Assembly: GCA_949775045.1 (NCBI GenBank)
Contig: OX459102.1
Span: 4,946,985-5,010,984, forward strand
Origin: Metridium senile
Taxonomy: Eukaryota; Cnidaria; Anthozoa; Actiniaria; Metridiidae
Direction: 5' to 3'
Length of the DNA stretch: 64,000 nt
Shown here piece by piece: positions 24,069 through 33,166 of the stretch. The stretch's first letter is position 1. Each line of letters starts with the position of its first letter. Position numbers and translations under genes: made by a program. The notes beneath the pieces are model-generated. The model was not told the DNA's origin, searched no databases, and saw only the letters and a program-made list of their open reading frames with translations.

Positions 24069-24256
24069 ACGATTCTAAAAATGCCTTCCGTGTATCATTT
24101 TTTATGGATTGAATTGTTTTCTTAAAAAATGTATATACAATTATTTAATACAATTATTTAATTCGTTCTTTAAGATATCTGAATAATCAAAGTCTCGACA
24201 AGTGTAATCAGACTTCAACTGATTACATTTGCCTCGACCATCTATTATTTTGGATA

Positions 24257-24325
24257 CAATGAAACCCCTCTATACCGGACAGTGCTGGGACCAAGAAAAA
24301 TGTTCGGTATAGAGGGGTTTCACTG
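24257..24325. mobile_element. Tiny MITE with TA target duplication
   Basis: The ends CAATGAAACCCCTCTATACC and its complement finishing GGTTTCACTG are flanked by TA on both sides (24255-24256 and 24326-24327). End sequence and TA duplication fit a pogo/Tc1-mariner type MITE. The paralogue at 14,340-14,560 lacks it. Confidence 0.7.
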
Positions 24326-24350
24326 TATCACAAAAACCTCATCCAACATA

Positions 24351-24613
24351 TAGCCTGTGTTACAGTAAAAATGTTTCTCTCGAAATTCCGTCTGTGAATC
24401 AGAGCAACGAACCGTGTTCTGGCCCCCAGCGATTCAATACTTCCGGTTATGTTGAATTGTCCAATGAGAGTTCGTGTAAGAAAGAGCATCATCGAAAGCC
24501 AATCAGCATCTAGTATATATAATCGTGTAGTTCGCTGGGGGCCAGAACACGGTTCGTTGCTCTGATTCACAGACGGACTTTCGAGAGAAAAATTCCGTCT
24601 GTAACACAGGCTA
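24351..24613. mobile_element. hAT-like MITE with perfect 8-bp target duplication
   Basis: The ends TAGCCTGTGTTACAG and CTGTAACACAGGCTA are inverted, with long internal arms (CCGTCTGTGAATCAGAGCAA against its complement). Both sides carry CCAACATA (24343-24350 and 24614-24621). An 8-base duplication is the hAT hallmark. The minus-strand frame inside it is a by-product of the arms. Confidence 0.8.
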
Positions 24614-24720
24614 CCAACATATAATTGTTAAAAATCATTTCAACATTCTCGGCCTCCATGTTGAATTCACCAGCATGGTACTTAGGACAAGTCTTTTGTA
24701 TACTATTCATTAAAATACCA

Positions 24721-25162
24721 TATAATATAATATAATATAATATAATATAATATAATATAATATAATATAATATAATATAATATAATATAATATAATATAA
24801 TATAATATAATATAATATAATATAATATAATATAATATAATATAATATAATATAATATAATATAATATAATATAATATAATATAATATAATATAATATAA
24901 TATAATATAATATAATATAATATAATATAATATAATATAATATAATATAATATAATATAATATAATATAATATAATATAATATAATATAATATAATATAA
25001 TATAATATAATATAATATAATATAATATAATATAATATAATATAATATAATATAATATAATATAATATAATATAATATAATATAATATAATATAATATAA
25101 TATAATATAATATAATATAATATAATATAATATAATATAATATAATATAATATAATATAATA
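24721..25162. repeat. (TATAA)n microsatellite, left arm
   Basis: Perfect pentanucleotide array of about 440 bases abutting the left end of the Polinton. The same array, in the same phase, continues at 40,636. The long Ile/Tyr/Leu frame on the minus strand is an artefact. Confidence 0.97.
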
Positions 25163-26484
25163 AGTAGTAGTAAATGGCCGATTCCAGGACAAAATGACTT
25201 TTTTCACCTTACGCATACCAAACACCATACGTAAGCACCTCTAAAACACCACAAACATGCCATTCTATTGAAGGTGATTTTTTCAAAAAAGGGGGTGGCA
25301 AAAATGGGAGGAGCCTATTTCATGAAAAAATTATTAAAGAAATAACAATTTCTGGGAATTACCTGTCAATCAAATTCTGGGAATACCACGTCATCAAATT
25401 ATGGTATTATTGCGTGACCAAATATTGCGTGACAACAAAGGTCAAGGTCAAAGGTCAAAAGGTCAAACAAATCACATGATCAACATTCCTGAAATTCCTG
25501 AGATGGGCGTGGTCATTATTGAAATTATTCTGAGATTTTACTCTTAGGAATTTACTGTCAATCAAATTCTTGGAATCTCAGGAAGGTCAGGAATTCTAAT
25601 TATGATTTTATTTTTTGTAACTATAATGTGGTTATTAATGAAGGTGCGTTTATTCTGTGGTATCATGCAAAATGCGTTTATTCTTTAAAATTTAAATTTA
25701 AATAATATATATAAGAAAATGTCTTCAAACCGATATAAAGAGAAAATACATAATAATAGTATAACTGAAAAAATGTCTTCAAACCGATATAAAGAGAAAA
25801 TACATAATAATAGTATAACTGAAAAAATGTCTTCGAACCGATATAAAGAGGAAATAATTAGTAATAGTATAACTGAAAAAATGTCTAATAATATAATGGA
25901 TCAACCGATACCAGAAATTAATGTACCGATTTTAAAACCTGTGAAAGCAACAAAAACGGTACATACAACGCAAAATACAGCTGCTGCAGTTCAGCATCAA
26001 TTAAATAAATTCGCAGATTGGATTATGTCATATATTCCACCACCGATCAAAAAGCCTATCAATGATCATGTCGAGGCTTTGAAGAATAAGATAAACGATA
26101 TTTACAATAACCTTAGAACAAATGTTGCGGTTAATAAAACAAAACCTAACAAAGCAAACACTAACATCCAAATGAAGGAGTCTGCGTTGAAAGGATTTGT
26201 TACATCATATAGAATAAAAGGGACTGATAAGACAGATCCAAAATCATTTCTAACGAATAATAAACAGAATGTCATAGACATGTTAAAACAACAAGAAAAA
26301 CCAATCAAAATGAAACTTTTATTAGAGATTGAATTTTACAAGATGAATAAGAAAGAGAAAGTATATTCATACGGGTTTTTTCATAGTAAAATAGAAATTA
26401 TCACAGAAGCAACTAATAAAGAAGAGGTTTACAATAGACTAACCGATAATATTTTAGAAAAGGTAGACAACTATCAAAATAAAG
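25163..26484 (+). repeat. Polinton left terminal inverted repeat (~1,322 bp)
   Basis: Matches the reverse complement of 39315-40635 with only about ten differences visible by eye. The first 556 bases are non-coding and hold direct repeats (CTGTCAATCAAATTCT twice) and four AGGTCA words. The inner 766 bases are the 5' end of the polymerase gene. The match stops at AAAATAAAG (26484). Confidence 0.92.
25439..25465 (+). promoter_or_regulatory. Four AGGTCA half-sites (spacing 0, 1, 2) in left TIR
   Basis: AGGTCA starts at 25439, 25445, 25452 and 25460. AGGTCA is the classic nuclear-receptor half-site, and direct repeats with 0-2 spacing are bound by several receptor dimers. A mirrored copy lies in the right TIR. 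A role in host-triggered transcription is inference; simple slippage repeats are the alternative. Confidence 0.35.
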
Positions 26485-26510
26485 GTTCAGATGGATATTC
26501 GAAAATATAG
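25719..26510 (+). CDS. POLB: Polinton DNA polymerase B, N-terminal segment (frame 1 of 3)
   Basis: The ATG at 25719 opens with three copies of an 18-residue unit (MSSNRYKEKIHNNSITEK; the third diverged). A basic, Asn/Lys-rich region follows, then a segment (LLLEIEFYKMNKKEKVYSYG) that usually precedes the polymerase core in this family. The frame closes at 26508-26510, just after the polymerase continues in another frame (open from 26483). The shift fits loss of one base near 26485-26490, right at the inner TIR boundary. The intact gene would span 25719-29580, about 1,290 codons. Family role: replication of the linear element. No G/C-GTATAAA box precedes it; only AT-rich AATATATATAAG. Confidence 0.8.
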   Translation: MSSNRYKEKIHNNSITEKMSSNRYKEKIHNNSITEKMSSNRYKEEIISNSITEKMSNNIMDQPIPEINVPILKPVKATKTVHTTQNTAAAVQHQLNKFADWIMSYIPPPIKKPINDHVEALKNKINDIYNNLRTNVAVNKTKPNKANTNIQMKESALKGFVTSYRIKGTDKTDPKSFLTNNKQNVIDMLKQQEKPIKMKLLLEIEFYKMNKKEKVYSYGFFHSKIEIITEATNKEEVYNRLTDNILEKVDNYQNKGSDGYSKI

Positions 26511-29080
26511 TAAATTTTGATATTCATGTTGATAAATATAATCCTATAACAGCAAAATCATATATTCCTCTACCAGAAAAACTAAAACGAAAAGAAGCTA
26601 TTGTTAACATCAAAAATGATGATAATTTATGCTTCAAATGGGCTCTCACATCAGGAGTATTTCCTATTAAAGTACATCCTGAGAGATTATCCAAAAAATT
26701 AAAAGCAAATGCAGAAAATCTAAACTGGGATGGACTTGAGTTTCCAGTGCAGGTTGATAAGATTGGAATCTTTGAAAATAATAATCCTAAATACGCGATT
26801 AACGTGTACTCTTATGATAAGGATGTAACACCAATTAGAATTAGCGAAAACAATAATCGTGAACAAACGATTAACATTCTTCTGATATCAGATGATAAAA
26901 CAAACCATTACTGCTTGATCAAAAGTATGTCTAGATTAATTAATTCACAAACCAGCAAAAACGGGCATGTTAGATTCTATTGTGAGCGCTGCTTGTTATC
27001 ATTTAAAACACAACAATCATTAGACAATCATTCAGATTATTGTAATAATCATGAGGCTGTTAAAATAAAATTACCAAATAAAGGCGCAACACTAGCCTTC
27101 AAAAATTACAACAATAGTATGCGTGTACCATTTATAATATACGCAGATTTTGAATCACTAACAGAACCTATATCATCATGTCAACCAGAGGATAATCAAT
27201 CTTTCACACAAAAATATCAGAAACATACACCAAGCGGATATTGTTATATGATAAAATCCTATGATAATAATCTGTTTCAACCAGAGATTCACACATATAC
27301 TAAGAAATCACCTGATGTGGATATTTCACAAAGATTTGTTGAAGCAATAGAAAAATCAGTAAGAAACCTGTATCAAAAGTTTAAATATAACAAAAAGGTT
27401 GTGATGACAAACATTGATAATGAAAATTATAAAAATGCAACACACTGTCATATATGTGAGAAAGAATTAAACAAGGATAAGGTTCTAGACCATGATCATC
27501 TTTCAGGTAAATATCGAGGTGCAGCACACAATGATTGTAATCTAAATTATAAAATTCCTAATCATATTCCAGTTGTATTTCATAATCTAGCTGGATATGA
27601 TGCTCATCTGTTTATAAAAAACCTAGGAGTGACAGAGGGTAATGTTGAGTGTATTCCTAATAATGAGGAGAAATACATTTCATTCAAAAAAGAGATAGTT
27701 GTAGATACATTTACCAATAAGGATGGAAAAAATTGTAATGTAAAACGTGAGATTAGATTTATTGATAGTTTTAAATTTATGAGTAGTAGCTTAGATTCAT
27801 TAGTTAGTAATCTTACAAAAGAACAATTCAGAAACATGTCTATGTTATATGATGGTAAAAAGTTGGATTTATTATTGAGAAAAGGGGTATATCCATATGA
27901 TTATGTAAATTCACTAGACAGATTAAATGAAACTTTCCTACCACCAATAGAAGAATTTTATTCTAAGCTAAATGGCACAAACATTTCAGAAGAAAATTAT
28001 AAACATGCTCAGGAAGTATGGGATACATTCAAAATTAAAACAATGAAGGAATATCATGATCTATATCTCAAGAGCGATGTTATTCTTCTTGCAGATGTGT
28101 TTGAGAACTTTAGAGATGTTTGTCTAGAGAACTATAAACTAGATCCAGCATGGTATTATACAGCTCCAGGATTATCATGGGATGCGATGCTTAGAATGAC
28201 AAATATTAATCTCGAACTGTTGAGTGATCCGGATATGATCCTTATGATAGAACAAGGAATTCGTGGAGGAATTTCTATGATTTCTAAAAGATATGCTAAA
28301 GCTAATAATAAATATATGAATAACTATGATGAGAATAAAAAATCAAAATTTATAAAATACCTTGACGCTAACAATTTATACGGATGGGCAATGTCTGAAC
28401 CACTACCTACACACGGATTCAAATGGATGAACAAAAAAGAATTGGCAAGGTGGAACAAACTTCCATGCATACTAGAGGTTGATCTAGAATATCCAATCGA
28501 ATTACACGAGATGCATAACGAATATCCACTAGCACCTGAACGATTAACAATCAATAAGGTTGAAAAACTAATTCCAAATCTTGGTGATAAGAAGAAGTAT
28601 GTGATTCACCACAAGACATTAAAATTGTATTTATCACTTGGAATGAAATTAACCAAAATCCATAGAGGTGTCTTGTTCAAAGAATCAAATTGGTTGGCAC
28701 AATATATTAGCCTTAATACAGAGCTAAGAACTAAAGCTAAAAATGATTTTGAGAAGGATTTCTTCAAACTGATGAATAATTCCGTATTTGGGAAAACCAT
28801 GGAAAATATTCGTAATAGACAAGATATTAGATTAGTAACAAATGAATCACAAGCAGCAAAATTAATAAATAAACCAAATTATAAACAAAGAACAATATTC
28901 TCAGAAAATCTAACAGCAATACATATGAGTAAAACAGAGTTAGTATTCAACAAACCTATCTATCTAGGAATGTCAATCTTAGATCTATCAAAGACGCTTA
29001 TGTATGAATCCATTATAATTACATCAAACCAAAATATGATAACAGAGCGCAACTACTATTCACAGATACTGATAGTTTAA
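26483..29080 (+). CDS. POLB: Polinton DNA polymerase B, exonuclease and polymerase core (frame 2 of 3)
   Basis: Landmarks in order: a Cys-Cys...His-Cys finger (26,975-27,050); exonuclease motif I YADFESL (27,139-27,160); an endonuclease-VII-like CxxC...DHDH...RG...CN module (27,446-27,550); exonuclease II NLAGYDAHLF (27,580-27,610); exonuclease III YHDLYLKSDVILLAD (28,054-28,098); polymerase motif A DANNLYGW (28,361-28,387); and motif B NNSVFGKT (28,775-28,799). This is the protein-primed DNA_pol_B_2 layout of Polintons and adintoviruses. The frame shifts near 29,008 and ends in a TAA at 29,078-29,080, just before motif C could be read, so this product alone would lack the catalytic DTD. Confidence 0.9.
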   Translation, partial: RFRWIFENIVNFDIHVDKYNPITAKSYIPLPEKLKRKEAIVNIKNDDNLCFKWALTSGVFPIKVHPERLSKKLKANAENLNWDGLEFPVQVDKIGIFENNNPKYAINVYSYDKDVTPIRISENNNREQTINILLISDDKTNHYCLIKSMSRLINSQTSKNGHVRFYCERCLLSFKTQQSLDNHSDYCNNHEAVKIKLPNKGATLAFKNYNNSMRVPFIIYADFESLTEPISSCQPEDNQSFTQKYQKHTPSGYCYMIKSYDNNLFQPEIHTYTKKSPDVDISQRFVEAIEKSVRNLYQKFKYNKKVVMTNIDNENYKNATHCHICEKELNKDKVLDHDHLSGKYRGAAHNDCNLNYKIPNHIPVVFHNLAGYDAHLFIKNLGVTEGNVECIPNNEEKYISFKKEIVVDTFTNKDGKNCNVKREIRFIDSFKFMSSSLDSLVSNLTKEQFRNMSMLYDGKKLDLLLRKGVYPYDYVNSLDRLNETFLPPIEEFYSKLNGTNISEENYKHAQEVWDTFKIKTMKEYHDLYLKSDVILLADVFENFRDVCLENYKLDPAWYYTAPGLSWDAMLRMTNINLELLSDPDMILMIEQGIRGGISMISKRYAKANNKYMNNYDENKKSKFIKYLDANNLYGWAMSEPLPTHGFKWMNKKELARWNKLPCILEVDLEYPIELHEMHNEYPLAPERLTINKVEKLIPNLGDKKKYVIHHKTLKLYLSLGMKLTKIHRGVLFKESNWLAQYISLNTELRTKAKNDFEKDFFKLMNNSVFGKTMENIRNRQDIRLVTNESQAAKLINKPNYKQRTIFSENLTAIHMSKTELVFNKPIYLGMSILDLSKTLMYESIIITSNQNMITERNYYSQILIV

Positions 29081-29580
29081 TGTATGAGATTGACACAGAT
29101 GATTTTTATAATGATATTGAACAAGATATTAAGACAAAATTCGATACAACCAATTATCCAGAAAATCATAAAGGAATCAAACAGAGGGTCAACAAAAAAG
29201 TTATAGGTATGATGAAAGACGAGACCGCTGGAGAAGAAATAGATGAATTTGTAGGTCTACGATCTAAGCTATACGCTTATAAGATAGATGAAAAAGTTGG
29301 GAAACGTTGCAAGGGAGTGAAAAAATCAGTAGTAGACAAAACCATTTCATTTGACGACTATAAAAAATGTTTATTCGAAGGAAAAGATGCCATAAGGAAA
29401 ATGAATGTTATAAGAAGTTACAAACATGAAATATATACAGAAACAGTAAACAAAGTTGCCTTATCAAGAGATGATGACAAAAGAAATATTCAAGCAGATG
29501 GTATTCACACGCTTGCATACGGTTATAAAAATATTAATGAAAAAGTAATACATTCAAAAGATGTAAACAAAAAATTGTAA
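29008..29580 (+). CDS. POLB: Polinton DNA polymerase B, motif C and C-terminus (frame 3 of 3)
   Basis: From about 29,008 the polymerase continues one base out of frame. Motif C (TDTDSL, 29,062-29,079) lies here. An internal ATG at 29,080 would start a 166-codon product without it. The thumb-like C-terminal part ends with the QADGIHTLAYGY segment usual for the family. The frame change again fits a one-base loss. The tail overlaps a TTGTAAACAAA short tandem repeat (29,561-29,617) shared with the intergenic gap to the convergent integrase gene. Confidence 0.85.
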   Translation: MHYNYIKPKYDNRAQLLFTDTDSLMYEIDTDDFYNDIEQDIKTKFDTTNYPENHKGIKQRVNKKVIGMMKDETAGEEIDEFVGLRSKLYAYKIDEKVGKRCKGVKKSVVDKTISFDDYKKCLFEGKDAIRKMNVIRSYKHEIYTETVNKVALSRDDDKRNIQADGIHTLAYGYKNINEKVIHSKDVNKKL

Positions 29581-29620
29581 ACAAATAATTGTAAACAAAA
29601 AAAAAGTAGTAAACAAAAAT

Positions 29621-30655
29621 TTAATTCAAAACACTATCAGGTGGTAGCTGTGTATCTTCTGGAACCGTTTGTAATTCCTCTCTAACAAAAGAACGTTTAG
29701 GGGCCCCTTCAGAAAGGAAATATAATACAGGTTGATCAGATGATACTATAGATCGAGATATATCATACATCTCCAACGACCAAATAGGGTCAGTAGCACG
29801 ATGTTTATCACCGCCTTCCTCTTCGCCAGGAGCGTATAAATATCTAACTTTCACGCCAGCTGGTAATCTTTCTTCTTTCATACCAACAGGTCTTTTATAT
29901 TTGAAGTCTTTATGCTGCAGTTCTTTCATTTTTATCGATTCTGCAGGCTCTTTTCCAGTAATTCTTTTCACTTCACTATTAATAGATTTTACTACATCAG
30001 GTAGTCTATTAACCCATTCACGAGATCTTTCATCTTCCATAAGCATTTCTTGAGCGTACTGATGACTAAAAAGCTTTTCAGCAATAGTCCTATTAGCACG
30101 CTCGACCAAAGATTGTGCTTTATGATTTCCAGCTTCTCCTCGTTGAATTTTTATATTTTTATTTTTTAATACTTTTGTTAATTCACCCATAAATTCTGTA
30201 CCTGGATCAACCATCATTGTTTTCGGCCAATTCAATCGACGGGAATAGATCCTTGTGAAAGCTTTAGTAACTTCTGTTGAGTACTTAGACGTCAAGGGCT
30301 CAGCATCAATATATCTACTTGCTATATCAACAACCACCAAAGCATATTTGTAGGTTTTTCTTTTCACAGTATCATGTGGTAAGAATAATAGATCTGCTTG
30401 ATGAATTTTGTTTGGTGTGAAAATATCCCAATGAGGTTTAGGAATATATTCGGGTTTTGATAAATATATCTGCCATAATGCTTGTTTCTCAAGCCATTTT
30501 TTTACAACATCTTCTTTGATATCTGCTGCATTTGATAGTTTGGAAATAGCAGAATATCCTTTCCAATAACCTTGTGGGCTATAATAATATTCTGATAATG
30601 TTTTGTTCATAATAGGTATAAATATATAATCTTTTATAAGATTATAATGACACAA
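29621..30655 (-). CDS. INT: Polinton DDE integrase
   Basis: Retrovirus-like integrase, the only minus-strand gene of the element; it inserts the replicated element into host DNA. Numbered from the upstream ATG, the catalytic residues are D88 (HQADLLF), D150 (VDPGTEF) and E185 (AQSLVERANRT), close to the D,D35E pattern with 34 residues between the last two. The likely start is the second Met (MNKTLSEYYYS, ATG at 30608-30610): a TATA box (CTTATAAAAG on this strand) lies 20-30 nt before it, and the upstream ATG would overlap the capsid gene. A basic C-terminal tail with a DPIWSLEMYDI segment follows the core. It converges on the polymerase with a ~40-base gap. It looks intact. Confidence 0.93.
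   Translation of the reverse strand: MCHYNLIKDYIFIPIMNKTLSEYYYSPQGYWKGYSAISKLSNAADIKEDVVKKWLEKQALWQIYLSKPEYIPKPHWDIFTPNKIHQADLLFLPHDTVKRKTYKYALVVVDIASRYIDAEPLTSKYSTEVTKAFTRIYSRRLNWPKTMMVDPGTEFMGELTKVLKNKNIKIQRGEAGNHKAQSLVERANRTIAEKLFSHQYAQEMLMEDERSREWVNRLPDVVKSINSEVKRITGKEPAESIKMKELQHKDFKYKRPVGMKEERLPAGVKVRYLYAPGEEEGGDKHRATDPIWSLEMYDISRSIVSSDQPVLYFLSEGAPKRSFVREELQTVPEDTQLPPDSVLN
30615..30640. promoter_or_regulatory. Divergent TATA promoter for capsid and integrase genes
   Basis: GGTATAAATA (30615-30624, plus strand) lies 32 nt before the capsid ATG at 30647. The near-palindrome CTTTTATAAG (30631-30640) reads CTTATAAAAG on the minus strand, about 20-30 nt before the integrase ATG at 30610. 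The two start codons are only 36 bases apart. Confidence 0.55.
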
Positions 30656-31891
30656 TCAATTTCAGATAAGTTAGATGTAAATCGTGTTTACAAACAAGCT
30701 TTTGGATTAAAAGCAGAGAAAACAGTAAATCGTGTAACATTCAACCCAAGCTCAGCAAATCCTGGTGAAACGTTGTATGTTCATATACCAAAGCTATCGG
30801 ATAATGTTGTATTAGTTCCTGGTAGTGTAGGTCTTATTTTTAAACTAAACAAAGGCACAGGAGCTCATGTTAACAATACAGTTGTAAATAATCTAGGACG
30901 AGCTCTTATTTCTAGGATGAGGGTTTTATACGGTGGTGAAACTTTACAAGATACACAACGTATTGATCTATATAACACATATTCCGATTTGTTTTTATTG
31001 AAAAGCGAACGTGAAAATATGCTAAGAGAAGGTGTATCATCATCTAATATGCGAAAATTACGAACAGGTGCTGGTGATAAGGTAACAACAGATGCATCAG
31101 AAGTAGCATTAGCAGCAGTTTATAGTGATAAATATAGAATACCTATTAATAATCCAATTCTTGATTCACATGGTGTGTTTTATCCAAAATCGCTAAGAAA
31201 TACCCTATCCTTTGAAATTACACTTCCTGGAAGTTCGGAGATTACTATTACCAGCGATTCATCAAAATCATACGCGTATAGTCTATCAAATATTGAGCTT
31301 GAATATGAGTGTATTGTTAGTGATTTTCTAGCACGTGAAGCTCAAGCAGCTTATCAAGTTGGTAGAGGTTTCTATTATGAAAATATTCTTCTCCACAAGA
31401 CATTCACAATTAATAAAACCACAACATCAGTAATAAATGAGCATGTTAATATACCAAGACGATCTATGACAGGCATTTTGTGTTTGTTTACTGAAGCATA
31501 TGTCCTAGGTACAAGAGACTCAGAAAAATTCGTTAATCCTAATATTACTCAAGTAGATGTTAATGTTGATGGTATGCCAAATAAACTTTATTCGAAAGGT
31601 ATGCTACCAACTGATTTTTGGAATTCTATCATAGGAAGATTTGGTAAAACTGATAATGTATCCCAAAAAGATTTCTATTCTAATAAATTTGCTCTATGGA
31701 TTGATTTGAGAACTTACCCTACTAATGATATTCATGGTAATGGGTTGTTATTGAATAGCACAAAAGATGGAGTTAAACTAGAAATGAATAGAACAGTAGG
31801 TGGTGCTGGTAATATAACATGTTATATGTATGTTGTTGCTGATGCTCTTATGGAAGTTGAAAATAGTGATTTAAAATCAATTATGTATTAA
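30647..31891 (+). CDS. MCP: Polinton major capsid protein (double jelly-roll type)
   Basis: 414 residues with no signal peptide. It has the N-terminal pattern of Polinton/adintovirus hexon-like proteins: FNPSSANPGETLYVHIPKL, LVPGSVGLIF, an Asn-rich NNTVVNNLGRALISRMRV loop, GGETLQDTQRIDLYNTY, and later NMRKLRTGAGDK and GVFYPKSLRN. The C-terminal half is beta-rich (ALWIDLRTYPTNDIHGNG). The family builds the pseudo-hexameric capsomers of an icosahedral particle. The identification rests on these recalled family patterns plus position next to the packaging ATPase. The frame is intact, which argues for recent selection. Confidence 0.82.
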   Translation: MTQSISDKLDVNRVYKQAFGLKAEKTVNRVTFNPSSANPGETLYVHIPKLSDNVVLVPGSVGLIFKLNKGTGAHVNNTVVNNLGRALISRMRVLYGGETLQDTQRIDLYNTYSDLFLLKSERENMLREGVSSSNMRKLRTGAGDKVTTDASEVALAAVYSDKYRIPINNPILDSHGVFYPKSLRNTLSFEITLPGSSEITITSDSSKSYAYSLSNIELEYECIVSDFLAREAQAAYQVGRGFYYENILLHKTFTINKTTTSVINEHVNIPRRSMTGILCLFTEAYVLGTRDSEKFVNPNITQVDVNVDGMPNKLYSKGMLPTDFWNSIIGRFGKTDNVSQKDFYSNKFALWIDLRTYPTNDIHGNGLLLNSTKDGVKLEMNRTVGGAGNITCYMYVVADALMEVENSDLKSIMY

Positions 31892-31906
31892 AAAGATTTT
31901 TAGTAT

Positions 31907-31915
31907 TATAAAATA
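31907..31915 (+). promoter_or_regulatory. TATAAAATA box before ATPase gene (atypical spacing)
   Basis: Only 15 nt before the ATG at 31922, and preceded by GTAT rather than directly by G/C-G. It is a weaker member of the set. Confidence 0.3.
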
Positions 31916-31921
31916 TAATAA

Positions 31922-32548
31922 ATGGAAGAATTAAAAAGCGAAACACCATTTCACAGTATTATAACCGGCCCAACAAATTCAGGTAAAACAAAATATTTAG
32001 TCGATTTATTAAGAAGTTCATATCGGTATGTATTTGAATATATTGTATTAATATGTCCAACGTATTCAAGAAACTCAACGTACAAAGGCTTTGCTAATAA
32101 CGATCCAAGATTTATTGTTTTATCACCTGATGCTGATAGTGTTGATGAGATCAATGAATTATTATCATGTTGTAAGGAATTGTTTTCAGGTCAGAACACA
32201 TTAATAATTCTAGACGACTGTGCTTTTTCAAAGGAATTAAAACAACGGTCTAATAAGTTTATAAATTTAGCATTTTCAGGTAGACATGATAAGATATCAG
32301 TATGGGTATTAACACAACAGCTAACAGCCATAGCAAAACCGTTTCGTGATAATGTTAGTTGTATTATATCATTTTATAACCCAAATAAAATATCCAATCA
32401 GATTCTTTTTGACGAGTTTGGTGGTGATTTAGGTTTAGAAAATAAAAAACATTTTTTAGAAATACTAAAATCGGAAAAATATTCTAGAGTATGCTTTTGT
32501 TTACGACATCCATATATATCATATGTAGAAATACCTGGAATGATATAA
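31922..32548 (+). CDS. ATP: A32-like genome-packaging ATPase
   Basis: 208 residues. Walker A GPTNSGKT (residues 16-23), Walker B LIILDD (94-99) and the polar sensor TQQL (131-134) fit the FtsK/HerA-type A32 packaging ATPases. These pump DNA into preformed capsids in Polintons, virophages and nucleocytoplasmic large DNA viruses. The length matches the usual 200-250 residues. It follows the capsid gene by 30 bases. No disruption is seen. Confidence 0.92.
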   Translation: MEELKSETPFHSIITGPTNSGKTKYLVDLLRSSYRYVFEYIVLICPTYSRNSTYKGFANNDPRFIVLSPDADSVDEINELLSCCKELFSGQNTLIILDDCAFSKELKQRSNKFINLAFSGRHDKISVWVLTQQLTAIAKPFRDNVSCIISFYNPNKISNQILFDEFGGDLGLENKKHFLEILKSEKYSRVCFCLRHPYISYVEIPGMI

Positions 32549-32551
32549 ATA
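32542..32551 (+). promoter_or_regulatory. GATATAAATA box
   Basis: 31 nt before the ATG at 32573. It overlaps the last codons and TGA-TATAA end of the ATPase gene. Confidence 0.45.
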
Positions 32552-32572
32552 AATAAAAATATATACTATTAT

Positions 32573-33166
32573 ATGACATCAATTCTTGATCAATATATGG
32601 ATGATAATAAAATAGAAAAAGTGGAAAATGATGAGGTAATAGAAAAGAAACCAAAAAAGAAGCCGGCTGTTAAAAAAACCGATACAGAAATTGAAGAAAA
32701 AAGAGAACAATTATCTATTCTCGCAGTTCTTGGAACTATTAAAACTTATACAGGAGTAAATATGAATTTGGGCGATGTTAAAAAGTTGTCTCCAATTAAA
32801 GATGTGGATAAATATTATAATAGATATCAAATTTTAATGGGTAATAAAGTAACAAACGGATTAGTTGATACTGCTATAGAAACAGCTGCGGAATTAGTTT
32901 CATATGTAATAACTATTGATAATAAAAAGGAGCTTTGTAAAGATTTACAGAAAAATGAATTGGTAAAACAAGAGCTAAATAACCTTGCTGGATTTGTTAT
33001 TTTGAAAGGTGGAAGAACTGTTGCTTTAGCAAGTGGCTTACTTCAAATAGCAAAACATATTAAAATTAGTAATAATGATAATTTTGAGAAGAATATTCAT
33101 AAAACTATTGAGCAATCTCTTGAGCAGACTGTTGAAACTGTTGAGCAGACTCTTGAGCACTCTTGA
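32573..33166 (+). CDS. Polinton protein of unknown function with repeat-expanded 3' end
   Basis: 197 residues. A charged Lys/Glu-rich N-terminus (VEKKPKKKPAVKK-like) is followed by a globular-looking middle, with mild hydrophobic patches (LVSYVITI, LAGFVILKGG). I do not recognise the family. The C-terminus runs into a minisatellite (EQTVETVEQTLEHS), and the stop (TGA at 33164-33166) is supplied by a repeat unit, so the C-terminus has probably been changed by expansion. The position after the ATPase and its own TATA-type box suggest a particle-associated protein, which is inference only. Confidence 0.7.
   Translation: MTSILDQYMDDNKIEKVENDEVIEKKPKKKPAVKKTDTEIEEKREQLSILAVLGTIKTYTGVNMNLGDVKKLSPIKDVDKYYNRYQILMGNKVTNGLVDTAIETAAELVSYVITIDNKKELCKDLQKNELVKQELNNLAGFVILKGGRTVALASGLLQIAKHIKISNNDNFEKNIHKTIEQSLEQTVETVEQTLEHS

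Larger units (their letters stand above)
24080..24720. repeat. Duplicated block start, copy 2 (left part)
   Basis: Starts directly after gene A's poly(A) signal and repeats the block seen at 14,340 ('TGCCTTCCGTGTAT', 'GTAATCAG', 'CTCGGCCTCCATGTTGAATT'). Two MITEs have landed in it. It resumes at 41,131 after the (TATAA)n/Polinton interruption. Confidence 0.7.

Noticed and set aside
25158..25162. TAATA at both Polinton ends as proof of target-site duplication
   Set aside because: The surrounding DNA is a period-5 TATAA array, so a matching 5-mer is expected by chance; a 6-base match is not seen.
24710..25228. 172-codon Ile/Tyr/Leu frame on the minus strand
   Set aside because: It is the (TATAA)n microsatellite read in frame; pure simple repeat.
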